Positions 24,618 through 35,298 of a DNA stretch of 64,000 bases are shown here, one piece after another. The notes under the pieces are model-generated. The model did no database searches and had not been told where the DNA came from. It was given only the letters and a program-made list of their open reading frames with translations. The stretch spans positions 5,282,001-5,346,000 of the forward strand of contig NZ_CP109598.1 of the NCBI RefSeq assembly GCF_036327775.1, read 5' to 3'. Source of the stretch: Streptomyces sp. NBC_01498. Its GTDB lineage: Bacteria > Actinomycetota > Actinomycetes > Streptomycetales > Streptomycetaceae. Both the position numbers and the translations under genes were made by a program. How positions within the stretch are numbered: the stretch's first letter is position 1; the number at the start of each line of letters is the position of its first letter.

Positions 24618-25466
24618 TCAGCCGCGCTGGATGCCGGACGTGTCCTGGAGCAGACCGCGACGGCCGTCCTGCGTCTGGGCGATCAGCGCCGCGCCGCGCT
24701 GCTCGACGGCCAGATACCACGTACCCGGTGCGAGTTCGGCGATCGGCGACGGCGAACCGTCCTCGCCGAACAGCGGACGGGCCACCGGCACGGCGAACCA
24801 GAACGGCTCGAAAGCGCCACCGGACCCGCCCGGTCCACCGTCCTGGCTGGGGCTCTGGGCCTGCTGCCCGCCCGACGACGGCCGGCCCGGCCCGGACTGT
24901 CCCTGCTGCGGGCCGCCGTAACCCGGACCCGCCTGGCCCGGCTGGCCGCCGTACGGGGCCTGCTGGGCACCCGGGTAGCCGTAACCCTGGCCGGGGTAGC
25001 CCTGCTGGGCGCCCGGCTGGGCGACCTGCGGCCTCGGCGCGCCCACGAGGGGCGCCTTGAGGGCGGGGACGAGCGGGGTGGCGAGCGCGCCCGCCGCGAG
25101 CACCAGCGTCGCGAGCAGACCGAGGATCATGCCCGCGCCCGCGTTGTCCGTGTCGATGATGGTCCAGAACGCGGTCCACAGGGCGAAGACGGTCAGCGCC
25201 ACACCGAACTGGCCGATGTCCAGACCGGCCACCCTGCGACCCGGCATGCCCCGGCCGAGGACGATCAGCGCGGCGCCGATGATGCCGGCGACGAACATGC
25301 TCATCACCAGGCCGAGCACGTCCCAGGCGTTCGGGGTCTCGATGCCCGAACAGTCGACTCCCGACGGGCAGTCGATGCTGGACAGGCCGAGGAACGAGGC
25401 GATGAACAGCACCACCGCTGCTCCGATCACCACGCCATCGCCTCGTGTGAGGGAGCGGATGTTCAC
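24618..25466 (-). CDS. DUF5336-like membrane protein with Pro/Gln/Gly-rich tail
   Basis: About 282 residues. Four membrane helices fill the first half (GVVIGAAVVLFIASFLGLSSI; VLGLVMSMFVAGIIGAALIVLG; FGVALTVFALWTAFWTI; MILGLLATLVLAAGALA), with two cysteines in the first outside loop (DCPSGVDCSG). A QGYPGQGYGYPGAQQAPYGGQ-type disordered region follows. The final conserved module (FWFAVPVARPLFGEDGSPSP, then ELAPGTWYLAVEQRG) may contact other proteins. I chose GTG 25466 because GAAGGA lies seven bases upstream; the longer start at 25508 has no ribosome site. Function unknown. Confidence 0.75.
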   Translation of the reverse strand: MNIRSLTRGDGVVIGAAVVLFIASFLGLSSIDCPSGVDCSGIETPNAWDVLGLVMSMFVAGIIGAALIVLGRGMPGRRVAGLDIGQFGVALTVFALWTAFWTIIDTDNAGAGMILGLLATLVLAAGALATPLVPALKAPLVGAPRPQVAQPGAQQGYPGQGYGYPGAQQAPYGGQPGQAGPGYGGPQQGQSGPGRPSSGGQQAQSPSQDGGPGGSGGAFEPFWFAVPVARPLFGEDGSPSPIAELAPGTWYLAVEQRGAALIAQTQDGRRGLLQDTSGIQRG

Positions 25467-25807
25467 GTAGAAGTCCTTCGTAGATCGTCTCGTCGGGGCG
25501 GTCGCCACCGGCGCGAGGGCGACGGTGAGGAGGGCGAAGCTCGGGAGCGGCTCCCTATCGTACGGATGAATCTATCGTCTGCCCGAGCGGGTCGTCTTCT
25601 CGGTTCCGGGCCGTCGCAGAAGAGGACCGCGGTGCCCCCTCCCACGGTTGCGGGAGCGCGCGCCGAAGAATCGATCGCGGTCTTTTCGTTGCGAATCCGT
25701 TGCCGTTTCCGGCTGTTCGGGCGGCGTATCGGCGGTATCGGCGGGTGTTTCGAGGGCGGGGCGTCGACCTGTTGTTCCCCGGCACTCCGGTTGTTCCCGG
25801 TGCCCGG

Positions 25808-26776
25808 CTATCGCAGCAGGAAACCGCTGATGCCGTCCGCCATTCCCTGTGCCGCCTTCTGGCGCCAGCCGGCGTCGGTGAGTTGCGCGATGTCCTTGGA
25901 GTCACGCATGTTGCCGCACTCGACGAAGACCTTGGGCACGGTCGAGAGATTCAGTCCGCCGAGGTCGTCGCGCACATCGAGGCCCGTGTCGTCGCCGAGG
26001 TAATTGGAGGGGGAACTTCCGGTCGTGCGCGCGAAATTGCCCGCCACGCGTTCACCGAGAGCCCGCGACGGGGCGACGATCTTCGTCGTGTCGGCGCCGC
26101 CCGACTTCACCAGCGCGGGAAGGATGACATGGAAGCCGCGGTTGCCGGCGGCCGAACCGTCCGCGTGGATCGAGATCACGGCGTCGGCACGCGCGTTGTT
26201 GCCGATTTTCGCGCGCTCGTCCACACACGGTCCCCACGCCCGGTCGTTGTCGTGGGTGAGTTTCACCGTCGCGCCTTCTTTACGGAGGAGCGTGCGGAGG
26301 CGCTGTGAAACATCGATGGTGAATTCGGCTTCGGTGTAAGCGGCGCCGCTTCCGTTGCCTCCGCCGCTTCCGTTGCCCGCGGTGCCGGTGGTGTCGCACT
26401 CCTTGCGGTGCGTGCCGATGTCCACGAGCTTGTTGATCTCGGCGGTGTGCTGGAAGTTGCCCGGGTTGTGTCCGGGGTCGATGACGACGATCCGTCCGGC
26501 GAGCGGGCCTTCGCCGGGTGCCGGGCGTCCGTCCCCCGGGGCGTCGTCGCCCGTGGGCGCGGACGGTGCGGGGGCGCCGGATTCCGGCGACGCGGTGTCG
26601 GCGGGGGCGGTGGCGGCGCCCGTGCCCCGGGCGGTGGCCTCCCCGCCGGGACCGCCGGTGGCCTGCCAGACCAGCCATCCGGCGAAGGCCCCGGGCACCA
26701 GGGCCGCGACCGCGACGGTCAGCACCCTCCGCGTGGTCGGGCGGCGGGCGGGGGAGTGGCTCTCGTCGTACGGCAC
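25808..26776 (-). CDS. N-acetylmuramoyl-L-alanine amidase (Amidase_3)
   Basis: 322 residues. An N-terminal membrane anchor or signal (VLTVAVAALVPGAFAGWLVW, about residue 18) and an Ala/Pro-rich linker precede the catalytic domain. The zinc ligands are visible: His in VVIDPGHNPG (about 99), Glu in YTEAEFTIDVS (about 148), His in ISIHADG (about 200), with the catalytic Glu in VFVECGNMRD (about 290). It would cleave the amide between MurNAc and the stem peptide outside the membrane, in cell separation or wall turnover. It stands alone: 25467-25807 (341 bp) holds no gene and no motif I trust. Confidence 0.93.
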   Translation of the reverse strand: MPYDESHSPARRPTTRRVLTVAVAALVPGAFAGWLVWQATGGPGGEATARGTGAATAPADTASPESGAPAPSAPTGDDAPGDGRPAPGEGPLAGRIVVIDPGHNPGNFQHTAEINKLVDIGTHRKECDTTGTAGNGSGGGNGSGAAYTEAEFTIDVSQRLRTLLRKEGATVKLTHDNDRAWGPCVDERAKIGNNARADAVISIHADGSAAGNRGFHVILPALVKSGGADTTKIVAPSRALGERVAGNFARTTGSSPSNYLGDDTGLDVRDDLGGLNLSTVPKVFVECGNMRDSKDIAQLTDAGWRQKAAQGMADGISGFLLR

Positions 26777-26807
26777 CCGGCGATGCTAGTCCGTGGGGGA
26801 CGGAGCG

Positions 26808-27554
26808 TCAGGTTCCCGCCCCGGTACGCCGCAGAACCCGCAGCGAGTGGTACGCCGAGACCTCCGCGAACGCGCCGGACGCCAGCGCCCGCCGCCACAC
26901 CCGGTACGGGGCCTGCCCGCCGTCCGCCGGGTCGGGGAACACGTCGTGCACCACCAGCAGCCCGCCCACGGCGAGGTGCGGCGCCCAGCCCTCGTAGTCG
27001 CCGTTCGCGTGCTCGTCGGTGTGCCCGCCGTCGATGAACACCAGGCCGAGCGGACCGCCCCAGACCGCCGCGACCTGCGGGGACCGGCCGACGATCGCCA
27101 CGACATGGTCTTCAAGACGGGCCGCGTGGAGCGTACGGCGGAAGGTCGGCAGGGTGTCCATCCGGCCGACCTCGGTGTCCACGAGCGCCGGGTCGTGGTA
27201 CTCCCAGCCGGGCTGCTGCTCCTCGCTGCCGCGGTGGTGGTCGACGGTCAGCGCGGTGACCCCGGCGGCGCGGGCGGCGTCGGCGAGCAGGATGGTGGAA
27301 CGGCCGCAGTAGGTGCCGACTTCGAGCAGCGGCAGCCCGAGGGCGGCGGCCTCGGTGGCGGCGGCGTACAGGGCCAGCCCCTCACCGGTCGGCATGAAGC
27401 CCTGGGCTCGCTCGAACGCCTTGAGGACGTCCGGGGCGGGGACGCCGGCGGATGTGGGTTCGGTGGATGTGGCGTCGGTGGATGTGGGGTCGGGGGCGGG
27501 CGCACGGGTGGGGACATCGGCGGATACGGGGTCGGCGTCGGGCCCGGCGGTCAT
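26808..27554 (-). CDS. Class I SAM-dependent methyltransferase (O-methyltransferase-like)
   Basis: 248 residues. The first 40 are Thr/Pro/Ala-rich low complexity. The domain follows with motif I LLEVGTYCGRSTILLADAARA (about residue 80) and the acidic LTVDHHRGSEE. The segment LGLVFIDGGHTDEHANGDYEGW resembles the metal-binding region of Methyltransf_24/O-methyltransferases. The start ATG 27554 has GGAGGAAC six bases upstream. The acceptor is unknown. Upstream, 27560-27610 contains short GGTGCGGCTC tandem repeats. Confidence 0.87.
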   Translation of the reverse strand: MTAGPDADPVSADVPTRAPAPDPTSTDATSTEPTSAGVPAPDVLKAFERAQGFMPTGEGLALYAAATEAAALGLPLLEVGTYCGRSTILLADAARAAGVTALTVDHHRGSEEQQPGWEYHDPALVDTEVGRMDTLPTFRRTLHAARLEDHVVAIVGRSPQVAAVWGGPLGLVFIDGGHTDEHANGDYEGWAPHLAVGGLLVVHDVFPDPADGGQAPYRVWRRALASGAFAEVSAYHSLRVLRRTGAGT

Positions 27555-27661
27555 GCGTTCCTCCAGCGTGGGGCGGCTCGGTGCGGCTCGGTGCGGCTCG
27601 CGGCGTCCCGTGGCGTACGGGCGCGGACCGCCCATGCTGCCGTACACCGCCGGACGGGCGA

Positions 27662-29245
27662 TCAGCCGGCGTGCGCCCGCGCCCCGGGTACCCCGTCGGA
27701 GGCAGGCACGGCCGTGGGTACGCCAGTCGCGGTGGGTACGACCGCGTTTCGCGCGGTCCCGGCGTCGCCCGCACTGCTCGCCAGCAACTCGGTCCGGCCC
27801 GACGCCGAGCGCGACGGCAGGAACGCCGCCAGCACCAGTCCGCCGAGCACCGCGACGATGGCGATCACGAACGCGATCCGGAACCCGTGCAGGCTCGGCA
27901 CCGCCGTGGGACCCGTACCGATCGCCGTCCGTGCCAGCACCATGCCGATGACGGCGCTGGAGACCGACGTACCGATCGAACGGGCCAGTGTGTTCAGCCC
28001 GTTGGCCGCGCCGGTCTCCTTCGCGTCGACGGCCCCGACGATCAGGGCGGGAAGTGAGGAGTAGGCGAGACCGATGCCCGCGCCGAGGATCACCGAGATC
28101 ACGACGGTCTGCCAGGCGGCGCTCATCATGACCAGCCCGACCCCGTAACCGATCGCGATGACCGTCATCCCCGCCATCAGAGACACCTTCGGGCCCCGCC
28201 GCGCGGATATCCGGGCGTAGACCGGGGCGACGAACATCATCGTGAGTCCGAGGGGCGCGACACACAGGCCCGCGACCACCATCGACCGGCCGAGGCCGTA
28301 GCCGGTGGAGGCGGGGAGCTGGAGCAGTTGCGGGAGGATCAGTGACACCGCGTAGAACGCGACGCCGACCATGACCGAGACCAGATTGGTGAGCAGCACC
28401 TCACGGCGCGCGCTGGTCCGCAGGTCGACCAGCGGAGCCGCGAGCCGCAGCTCCATCCAGCCCCACAGCCCGAGGACCACGACGGCCGCCCCGAACAGAC
28501 CGAGCGTCGTCGGCGAGGTCCAGCCCCACGTACTGCCCTTGGTGACCGGCAGCAGCAGGGCGACGAGCCCCGCGGAGAGCCCGAGCGCGCCGAACCAGTC
28601 GAACCGGCCCCCGGCCCGCACCGAACTCTCCGGCACGACGAGAACGGTCAGCGCCATCGACAGCGCGCCCAGCCCGGCCGCGCCCAGGAACAGCGTGTGC
28701 CAGTCGGCGTGCTGGGCCACCAACGCGGCGCCGGGAAGCGCGAGTCCACCGCCGACCCCGATCGACGAGCTCATCAGCGCCATCGCCGAGCCGAGCTTCT
28801 CGCGGGGCAGCTCGTCACGCATGATGCCGATGCCCAGGGGTATCGCGCCCATCGCGAAACCCTGGAGGGCCCGCCCGGCGATCATCACCGTCAGATCGTC
28901 GGTGAACGCGCAGACCAGCGAGCCGACGACCATCACGGCCAGACTCGCCAGCAGCATCCGGCGCTTGCCGTACAGATCGCCGAGCCGCCCCATGATCGGG
29001 GTGGACACCGCACCGGCGAGGAGGGTCGCGGTGATGACCCAGGTCGCGTTCTCGGGCGAGGTCCGGAGCAGCGCGGGCAGGTCCTTGATGATCGGGACGA
29101 GCAGGGTCTGCATGACGGCGACGGTGATACCGGCGAACGCGAGGACGGGGACGACGCCGCCGGTTCCCCGCCGACGCGACCCGGGCCCGTCAGCCCTCTT
29201 GAGGAGGGTGGGTCCGACGGGTTGGTCGGGTGTGGCGTCTGGCAT
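27662..29245 (-). CDS. DHA2 (EmrB/QacA) MFS transporter
   Basis: 527 residues and 14 predicted helices. Motif A is GRLGDLYGKRRML (about residue 84). The antiporter motif C equivalent lies in SSSIGVGGGLALPGAAL (about 163). Late helices include AYSSLPALIVGAVDAKETGAANGLNTLARSI-type family sequence, and a 40-residue hydrophilic Ala/Ser tail ends the protein. It is a proton-driven exporter in the membrane; the substrate is unknown. ATG 29245 has GGAGG nine bases upstream. It is divergent from another DHA2 gene at 29589, with a 343-bp gap in which I see no gene. Confidence 0.9.
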   Translation of the reverse strand: MPDATPDQPVGPTLLKRADGPGSRRRGTGGVVPVLAFAGITVAVMQTLLVPIIKDLPALLRTSPENATWVITATLLAGAVSTPIMGRLGDLYGKRRMLLASLAVMVVGSLVCAFTDDLTVMIAGRALQGFAMGAIPLGIGIMRDELPREKLGSAMALMSSSIGVGGGLALPGAALVAQHADWHTLFLGAAGLGALSMALTVLVVPESSVRAGGRFDWFGALGLSAGLVALLLPVTKGSTWGWTSPTTLGLFGAAVVVLGLWGWMELRLAAPLVDLRTSARREVLLTNLVSVMVGVAFYAVSLILPQLLQLPASTGYGLGRSMVVAGLCVAPLGLTMMFVAPVYARISARRGPKVSLMAGMTVIAIGYGVGLVMMSAAWQTVVISVILGAGIGLAYSSLPALIVGAVDAKETGAANGLNTLARSIGTSVSSAVIGMVLARTAIGTGPTAVPSLHGFRIAFVIAIVAVLGGLVLAAFLPSRSASGRTELLASSAGDAGTARNAVVPTATGVPTAVPASDGVPGARAHAG

Positions 29246-29588
29246 ACGTCGAGCCTCCGGGCAGACGAAGGGCGGGTGGCGACGGACGGTCGCGGTCCAA
29301 GTGGATGCACGCTGAACGTTTCCTGGTGGGCGGCTATTCCCGTACGGTCCCTCCCGCCACGGCCGCCGCTCCGCTCTCTCGCGCTGTTCCTCTGTCCTCC
29401 TCCGCATCTCCTGCCCTTGCCTCCTCCTGTCGGGAGCGGTTGTCGCGACGGTGGCCTCCGTGACCGTGGCCTGCCGTGATCGTGGCTTGACGGGGTGCTG
29501 CCTGCCGGGACGCGGCCGTACGTACCTCGTGCGGTCGGTGTCCGTAGGCCGAAATCCCGATGTACGGGGCACCGGAGCGGGTGTCACG

Positions 29589-31058
29589 ATGACCGCCATG
29601 GCCCATGTCCCGGCAGAGAGCCGCACCGAAACCGATCCCCGCCCGCCGTCCATACCCGGGCCCGGCACCGCCGGCGCGGGGCCCGCGCACACCTGGGCCG
29701 TCATCCTCGCCGCCTGCGCCGGGCAGTTCCTCGTCGTACTCGACGTGTCGGTCGTGAACGTCGCCCTGCCCTCGATGCGCACCGACCTCGGCCTGAGCAC
29801 CACCGGCCTTCAGTGGGTACTCAACGCCTATTCGATCGCTTTCGCCGGTTTCATGCTCCTCGGCGGGCGGGCCGCCGACATCTTCGGGCGCAAACGGATG
29901 TTCCTCGCCGGGCTGGGTGTCTTCACCGCCGCCTCCCTGGCGGGCGGTCTCGCGCAGGAGGACTGGCAACTGCTCGCCGCCCGTGGTGTGCAGGGCCTCG
30001 GCGCGGCCGTGCTCGCTCCCGCGACCCTCACCATCCTGACGGCGGCCGTTCCCGCCGGGCCCGCGCGGACGCGGGCCATAGCCACCTGGGCGGCGGTCGG
30101 CGCGGGCGGCGGCGCGGCGGGCGGGCTGGTCGGCGGTGTCCTCACCGATCTGCTGAACTGGCGCTGGGTGCTGCTGATCAACGTCCCCGCCGGTGCGCTC
30201 GTCCTCCTCGCCGCCGCGCTGTGGGTCCCCGAGAGCCGCGCGAAGGAGGCCCGCAGACGGCTGGACCTGCCGGGCGCCGTTCTGGTCACCGCCGGTCTGG
30301 CGGTCGTCGCGTACGGCATCGTGCAGACCGAGCAGGCGGGCTGGGGAGCCGCCGCGACCCTGGTGCCGCTGCTCGGCGGGCTGCTGCTGCTCGCCGTCTT
30401 TCTGCTGGTGGAGGCCCGCACGAAAGCCCCGCTGATGCCGCTGGGACTCTTCCGGGTGCGGGCGGTCTCGGCGGCCAACGCCGCGATGCTGCTGTGCGGT
30501 TCGGTGTCGTTCTCGATGTGGTTCTTCATGACCGTGTACGCCCAGAACGTCCTCGGCTACACACCCCTGGAGGCGGGTCTCGCGCTCATTCCGAGTTCGC
30601 TGAGCGTCGTCTTCGGCTCCAAACTGGCGCCCTTGCTGATGCGGCGGATCGGTGCCCGGCATGTCGCGGTGCTCGGCACCCTCGTGGGCGCCGTGGGATT
30701 CGGCTGGCAGTCGCTGATGACCGCCGACGGCACTTTCCTCCGGACGATCCTGGGGCCCGGCATCCTCATGATGGCGGGCGCCGGACTGGCCATGACTCCG
30801 CTCGCCGCCCTCGCCACCGGAAGCGCGGCACCCGGCGAGGCCGGTCTTGTCTCCGGGCTGGTGAACACCTCACGGACCATGGGCGGCGCCCTCGGCCTCG
30901 CGGTCCTCTCCACGGTCGCCGCCGCACGTACCTCTCACGGGACCGGCCCCGTCGCGCTCACCGAGGGATACGCGCTGGCCTTCAGGACCGGCGCGGGGCT
31001 GCTGCTCGTGGCCGCGGCGCTGATGTTCTTCTGGTTGCCACGCCACTCCGACACCTGA
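29589..31058 (+). CDS. DHA2 (EmrB/QacA) MFS transporter
   Basis: 489 residues, 14 helices. The family start pattern is VILAACAGQFLVVLDVSVVNVALPS (TM1 with D and N). Motif A is GRAADIFGRKRMF (about residue 93), motif C is GAGGGAAGGLVGGVL (about 175), and the second motif A-like loop is LMRRIGARHVAVLG. It is a proton-coupled drug or metabolite exporter; the substrate is unknown. The ATG at 29589 is preferred; a second ATG three codons later is possible, and the open frame upstream to 29451 lacks transporter sequence. Confidence 0.9.
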   Translation: MTAMAHVPAESRTETDPRPPSIPGPGTAGAGPAHTWAVILAACAGQFLVVLDVSVVNVALPSMRTDLGLSTTGLQWVLNAYSIAFAGFMLLGGRAADIFGRKRMFLAGLGVFTAASLAGGLAQEDWQLLAARGVQGLGAAVLAPATLTILTAAVPAGPARTRAIATWAAVGAGGGAAGGLVGGVLTDLLNWRWVLLINVPAGALVLLAAALWVPESRAKEARRRLDLPGAVLVTAGLAVVAYGIVQTEQAGWGAAATLVPLLGGLLLLAVFLLVEARTKAPLMPLGLFRVRAVSAANAAMLLCGSVSFSMWFFMTVYAQNVLGYTPLEAGLALIPSSLSVVFGSKLAPLLMRRIGARHVAVLGTLVGAVGFGWQSLMTADGTFLRTILGPGILMMAGAGLAMTPLAALATGSAAPGEAGLVSGLVNTSRTMGGALGLAVLSTVAAARTSHGTGPVALTEGYALAFRTGAGLLLVAAALMFFWLPRHSDT

Positions 31059-31089
31059 CGTCCCCGACAGGTGGGGCGGAGGCCGGTCT

Positions 31090-31695
31090 TCACAGCCAGC
31101 CCTGGCGGCGGGCCTCCCGTACGGCCTCGGTGCGGTTGCGGCTGTGGGTCTTGCCGATCGCGGACGAGAGGTAGTTGCGCACGGTCGACTCGGACAGATG
31201 CAGCCGGGCCGCGATGTCCGCGACGGTCGCGCCGTCCACCGAGGCGTTGAGCGCGTCCCGTTCACGCCCGGTCAGCGGGCTCGGTCCCGCGCTCAGCGCG
31301 GCGGCGGCCAGCACCGGGTCGACCACGGTCTCGCCGGCGAGCACCCGCCGGACCGCCTCGGCCAGTTCCTCCACCGGCCCGTCCTTCACCAGGAAGCCGG
31401 CCGCCCCCGCCTCCATGGCCCGCCGCAGATAGCCGGGTCTGCCGAAGGTGGTGAGGATCAGCACCCGGCAGCCGGGGACCTGCTCCCGCAGATCGGCGGC
31501 GGCGTCCAGACCGGTGCGGCCGGGGAGTTCGATGTCGAGCAGCGCCACATCGGGGCGGGCGGCGAGGGCCGCGTCAACGATGGCGTCGCCCGTGGCGACC
31601 TGGGCGACCACCTCGATGTCGCTCTCCATGCCGAGCAGCAGCGCGAGAGCGCCACGCATCATGCCCTGGTCCTCGGCGAGGAGGACTCTGATCAT
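31090..31695 (-). CDS. NarL/FixJ-family response regulator
   Basis: 201 residues. The receiver domain has the acidic pair E8/D9, phosphoacceptor D54 (VALLDIELPG), switch Thr in LILTTFG and Lys in FLVKDG. The C-terminal LuxR-type helix-turn-helix is LTGRERDALNASVDGATVAD, then IAARLHLSESTVRNYLSS. The start ATG overlaps the kinase stop (ATGA), so the kinase and regulator form one unit. The two upstream ABC genes are probably a target or co-expressed partner. Confidence 0.95.
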   Translation of the reverse strand: MIRVLLAEDQGMMRGALALLLGMESDIEVVAQVATGDAIVDAALAARPDVALLDIELPGRTGLDAAADLREQVPGCRVLILTTFGRPGYLRRAMEAGAAGFLVKDGPVEELAEAVRRVLAGETVVDPVLAAAALSAGPSPLTGRERDALNASVDGATVADIAARLHLSESTVRNYLSSAIGKTHSRNRTEAVREARRQGWL

Positions 31696-32936
31696 GCCGG
31701 TATCCCCGATTCCGTCGGTGTGGTGGACACGGTGTGCGGCGCGTCCACGGTGGAGTCCACCGGCAGTACGGCCGTCACCCGGAAACCGCCCCCGGTCCTG
31801 TCCGCCGAACCCGCTTCCAGCGAACCGCCCGCCGCCGCCAGCCGTTCGGTGAGCCCCGTCAGGCCCGTACCCCTGCCGCCCGTGCCGGTCCGTGCGTCGT
31901 CGTTCGTGCCGCTGTCCGTGCTGTCGTCCGTGCCGTCGGACGGTGCCGAGCGTACGCCGCGGCCGTCGTCGGTGATCTCCAGCCGGACCCGCTCCGGTGT
32001 GCCGTCGACCGTGATCTCGCACCGGGTCGCGCCGCTGTGCCGAAGGGCGTTGGTGACGGCCTCCCGCACGACCCAGCCGAGCAGAACCTCCGTGCGCGGC
32101 TCCAGCGGTGGTCCCGATCGCCGTACGACCGGTTCGATCCCGGCGGCCGTCAGTGCCGAGCGGGCCCGGTCCAGCTCGGTCGAGAGACTGCCCTCGCGGT
32201 AGCCCGTGACGGCTTCGCGGATCTCGGTGAGCGCCTGCCGGCCCACCGACTCGATGTCGGTGATCTGCGCCAGCGCCGCGTCCATGTCGCGGGGCGCGAG
32301 CCTGCGCGCGGCCTCGGACTTCACCACGATCACGGACAGGGTGTGACCCAGCAGGTCGTGCAGGTCGCGCGAGAAACGCAGCCGCTCCTCCTCCACCGCC
32401 GCACGCGCCAACTCCTGCCGCGTGGAACGCAGTTCGACCACGGTCTCCGACAGGGCCAGGATCGCCGCGGTGACCAGCATCGACACGACCGTGCCGTAGG
32501 CGATGGTGATCGCGCCCCAGCTGTCGTGGACCGCGGCGACGACCGCGACCGTGAGGGTCAGCGGCACGCCGACCAGGGGGAGATACCGGCCGCGCAGCGC
32601 GGTCCCGCAGGCGAGCCCGAAGAGCGGGAAGAACAACAGCCAGCTGCCGCCGTAGGTGCCCCCGAGGCCGAACGTCATCACCGCCATCCCACCCAGCGAC
32701 CACCAGGTGGCCCTGCGTCGCCGTGCCTCCGGGTGGAAGGCGCGGAACACCACATTTATGTAGAGGGAGTTGAAGACCAGCAGGCCGATGGCGCCGAACC
32801 AGGGGTTGGGGGTCTCGCCCCGGATGAGATTGGAGAAGGAGCCGAGGCCCAGCAGCAGCCACGGCAGCAGGGCGAAGCCGGAAGCCGGACCCGCTCGGTG
32901 TCCCCAGCGGCGTCGTTTCTTCGATCGGTCTTTCAT
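31692..32936 (-). CDS. Sensor histidine kinase (HisKA_3 type)
   Basis: 414 residues. Six N-terminal membrane helices have almost no extracytoplasmic domain, so it probably senses within or at the membrane (DesK-like layout). The dimerisation H-box is RLRFSRDLHDLLGHTLSVI (about residue 200). The HATPase_c part has N-box VREAVTNALRHS, G1 EITDDGRGV, an Asp/Thr/Ser-rich insertion (SDGTDDSTDSGTNDD) and G2 GTGLTGLTERL. The start overlaps the permease stop (ATGA). Confidence 0.94.
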   Translation of the reverse strand: MKDRSKKRRRWGHRAGPASGFALLPWLLLGLGSFSNLIRGETPNPWFGAIGLLVFNSLYINVVFRAFHPEARRRRATWWSLGGMAVMTFGLGGTYGGSWLLFFPLFGLACGTALRGRYLPLVGVPLTLTVAVVAAVHDSWGAITIAYGTVVSMLVTAAILALSETVVELRSTRQELARAAVEEERLRFSRDLHDLLGHTLSVIVVKSEAARRLAPRDMDAALAQITDIESVGRQALTEIREAVTGYREGSLSTELDRARSALTAAGIEPVVRRSGPPLEPRTEVLLGWVVREAVTNALRHSGATRCEITVDGTPERVRLEITDDGRGVRSAPSDGTDDSTDSGTNDDARTGTGGRGTGLTGLTERLAAAGGSLEAGSADRTGGGFRVTAVLPVDSTVDAPHTVSTTPTESGIPA

Positions 32937-33657
32937 GTCGTCCTCGCGGAGGTGCGGTAGGACATCACAGCGTACGAACCGAAGACTGCCAGCCAGCCGA
33001 GGACCACCGCGAGGGCCGTGAGCGCGGAGGCTGGGGCGCCGGTGGCGGCCCAGCCGAGTTCGGCGAAGCCGTGAGCGGGTGTGTAGGCGGCGACACTCCG
33101 CAGCCAGTCCGGGAACGCCTCGATCGGAAACCAGAGTCCGCCGAGCACCGCCATACCCATGAGCGCTCCCGTGTTGACGACTCCGGCGCTCTGCGCGGAG
33201 AGCCGGTAGCCGTTGCCTATCCCCAGCAGGGTGAACGGCAGCGTGCCCGCCCACAGCAGCAGGACCAGCAGCGCCCACCGCCAGGCATCGAGCCGTACGC
33301 CGTTCACGATCGCGCCGGCCGCCAGCACCGTCAGGATCGCGGGCAGCACGGTCACGGAACTGGTGACCGCGCGGCCGAGAACGACCTGGCGGGGACGCAG
33401 GGGCGTGACGCGGAGCTGGCGGAGCCAGCCCAGCGAACGGTCCTCCGATATCCCGGTGCCGACACTGACCGCCGCGCCGAGCGCGCCGTACGCGGCCATC
33501 CCCACCATGGCGGTCGTCCTCCAGGCGGCGGCACCGTCGTCGGCGGCGCCCAGATTGGTGAACAGCAGATACATCAGCACGGGCATCCCGGCGCTGAAGA
33601 TCACGAATCCCGGATCGCGGAGCGTGCGCCGCACTTCGAGCCGTACGTACTCCCGTG

Positions 33658-33661
<4 letters not shown>
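32933..33661 (-). CDS. ABC-2 type transporter permease
   Basis: 242 residues, six helices. It starts with the ABC-2 cytoplasmic segment EYVRLEVRRTLRDPGFVIFS. The family-typical central stretch is GTGISEDRSLGWLRQLRVTPLRP, and the helix-5 region is LGGLWFPIEAFPDWLRSVAAYTP. It pairs with the ATPase encoded immediately upstream (ATGA overlap) to form an exporter of a drug, lipid or peptide. It is in the same operon as a histidine kinase and regulator, an arrangement typical of signal-responsive efflux. Confidence 0.93.
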
Positions 33662-34803
<1,142 letters not shown>

Positions 34804-34863
34804 GCCGATGACGCTACGGAGCGGGCCGGGCCCCCGGCAGATGCGCATGTACGGACTCGGCCG

Positions 34864-34875
34864 GGACAAATGTCC
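34864..34875. promoter_or_regulatory. Inverted repeat GGACA-AA-TGTCC upstream of the ABC/two-component operon
   Basis: Five-base arms around two bases, 61 bp upstream of the ATG at 34803. Read on the minus strand it contains TTGTCC, a possible -35. It could be the site of the operon's own regulator. Candidate only: the arms are short. Confidence 0.3.
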
Positions 34876-35010
34876 TGCCCTCGGAATCCGCCCCCGGAAA
34901 ACCGCTCGCTCCCCGGAATCCGCTCCCGGAATCCTCCCCGAGTCCGGTGGCCGGACCCTGCCCCGGGCGCCGGGCGGACCGACGGCCCGCCGGGAGCCCG
35001 GGAACAGCTG

Positions 35011-35184
35011 TCAGGCCCCCTCGTTGGTGGTGCCACCGGGGCGGCGGTGGCGGCCGTGTACCGACGACTGGGAGTCGTCCGTATCGGCGGCCCCGCCCCG
35101 GTGCTTTCCGTGGCCGATGTCGTCCGACTCGCCGGCCGCGTGGTGCGGACGGTCCTGGGACGTGTCTGTCCGGCTTTCGGACAT
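35011..35184 (-). CDS. Small hydrophilic His/Gly-rich protein
   Basis: 57 residues from ATG 35184: MSESRTDTSQDRPHHAAGES, then DDIGHGKHRGGAADTDDSQ and VHGRHRRPGGTTNEGA. The twice-repeated GHGKHRG/HGRHRR motif separated by acidic stretches is not what a chance frame looks like, and GGGGTG lies about nine bases upstream. No membrane segment or known domain. A GTG at 35196 would add four residues. Its role is unknown; metal or nucleic acid binding is only a guess from composition. Confidence 0.5.
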   Translation of the reverse strand: MSESRTDTSQDRPHHAAGESDDIGHGKHRGGAADTDDSQSSVHGRHRRPGGTTNEGA

Positions 35185-35298
35185 GTGGGATGTCACCCCG
35201 TTGAATCGCTGCTGTCGTGGTCGTTGTTCGTGTCACGCACGGGGGCCGACCGTCCCCGTCACCGACCGGTCCGACCCGCCGGAAGATACTAACCAGAC

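Noticed and set aside
29334..30662. 442-residue minus-strand frame over the MFS gene at 29589
   Set aside because: Gln/Glu/Gly/His-rich shadow; the plus strand encodes a clear DHA2 transporter.
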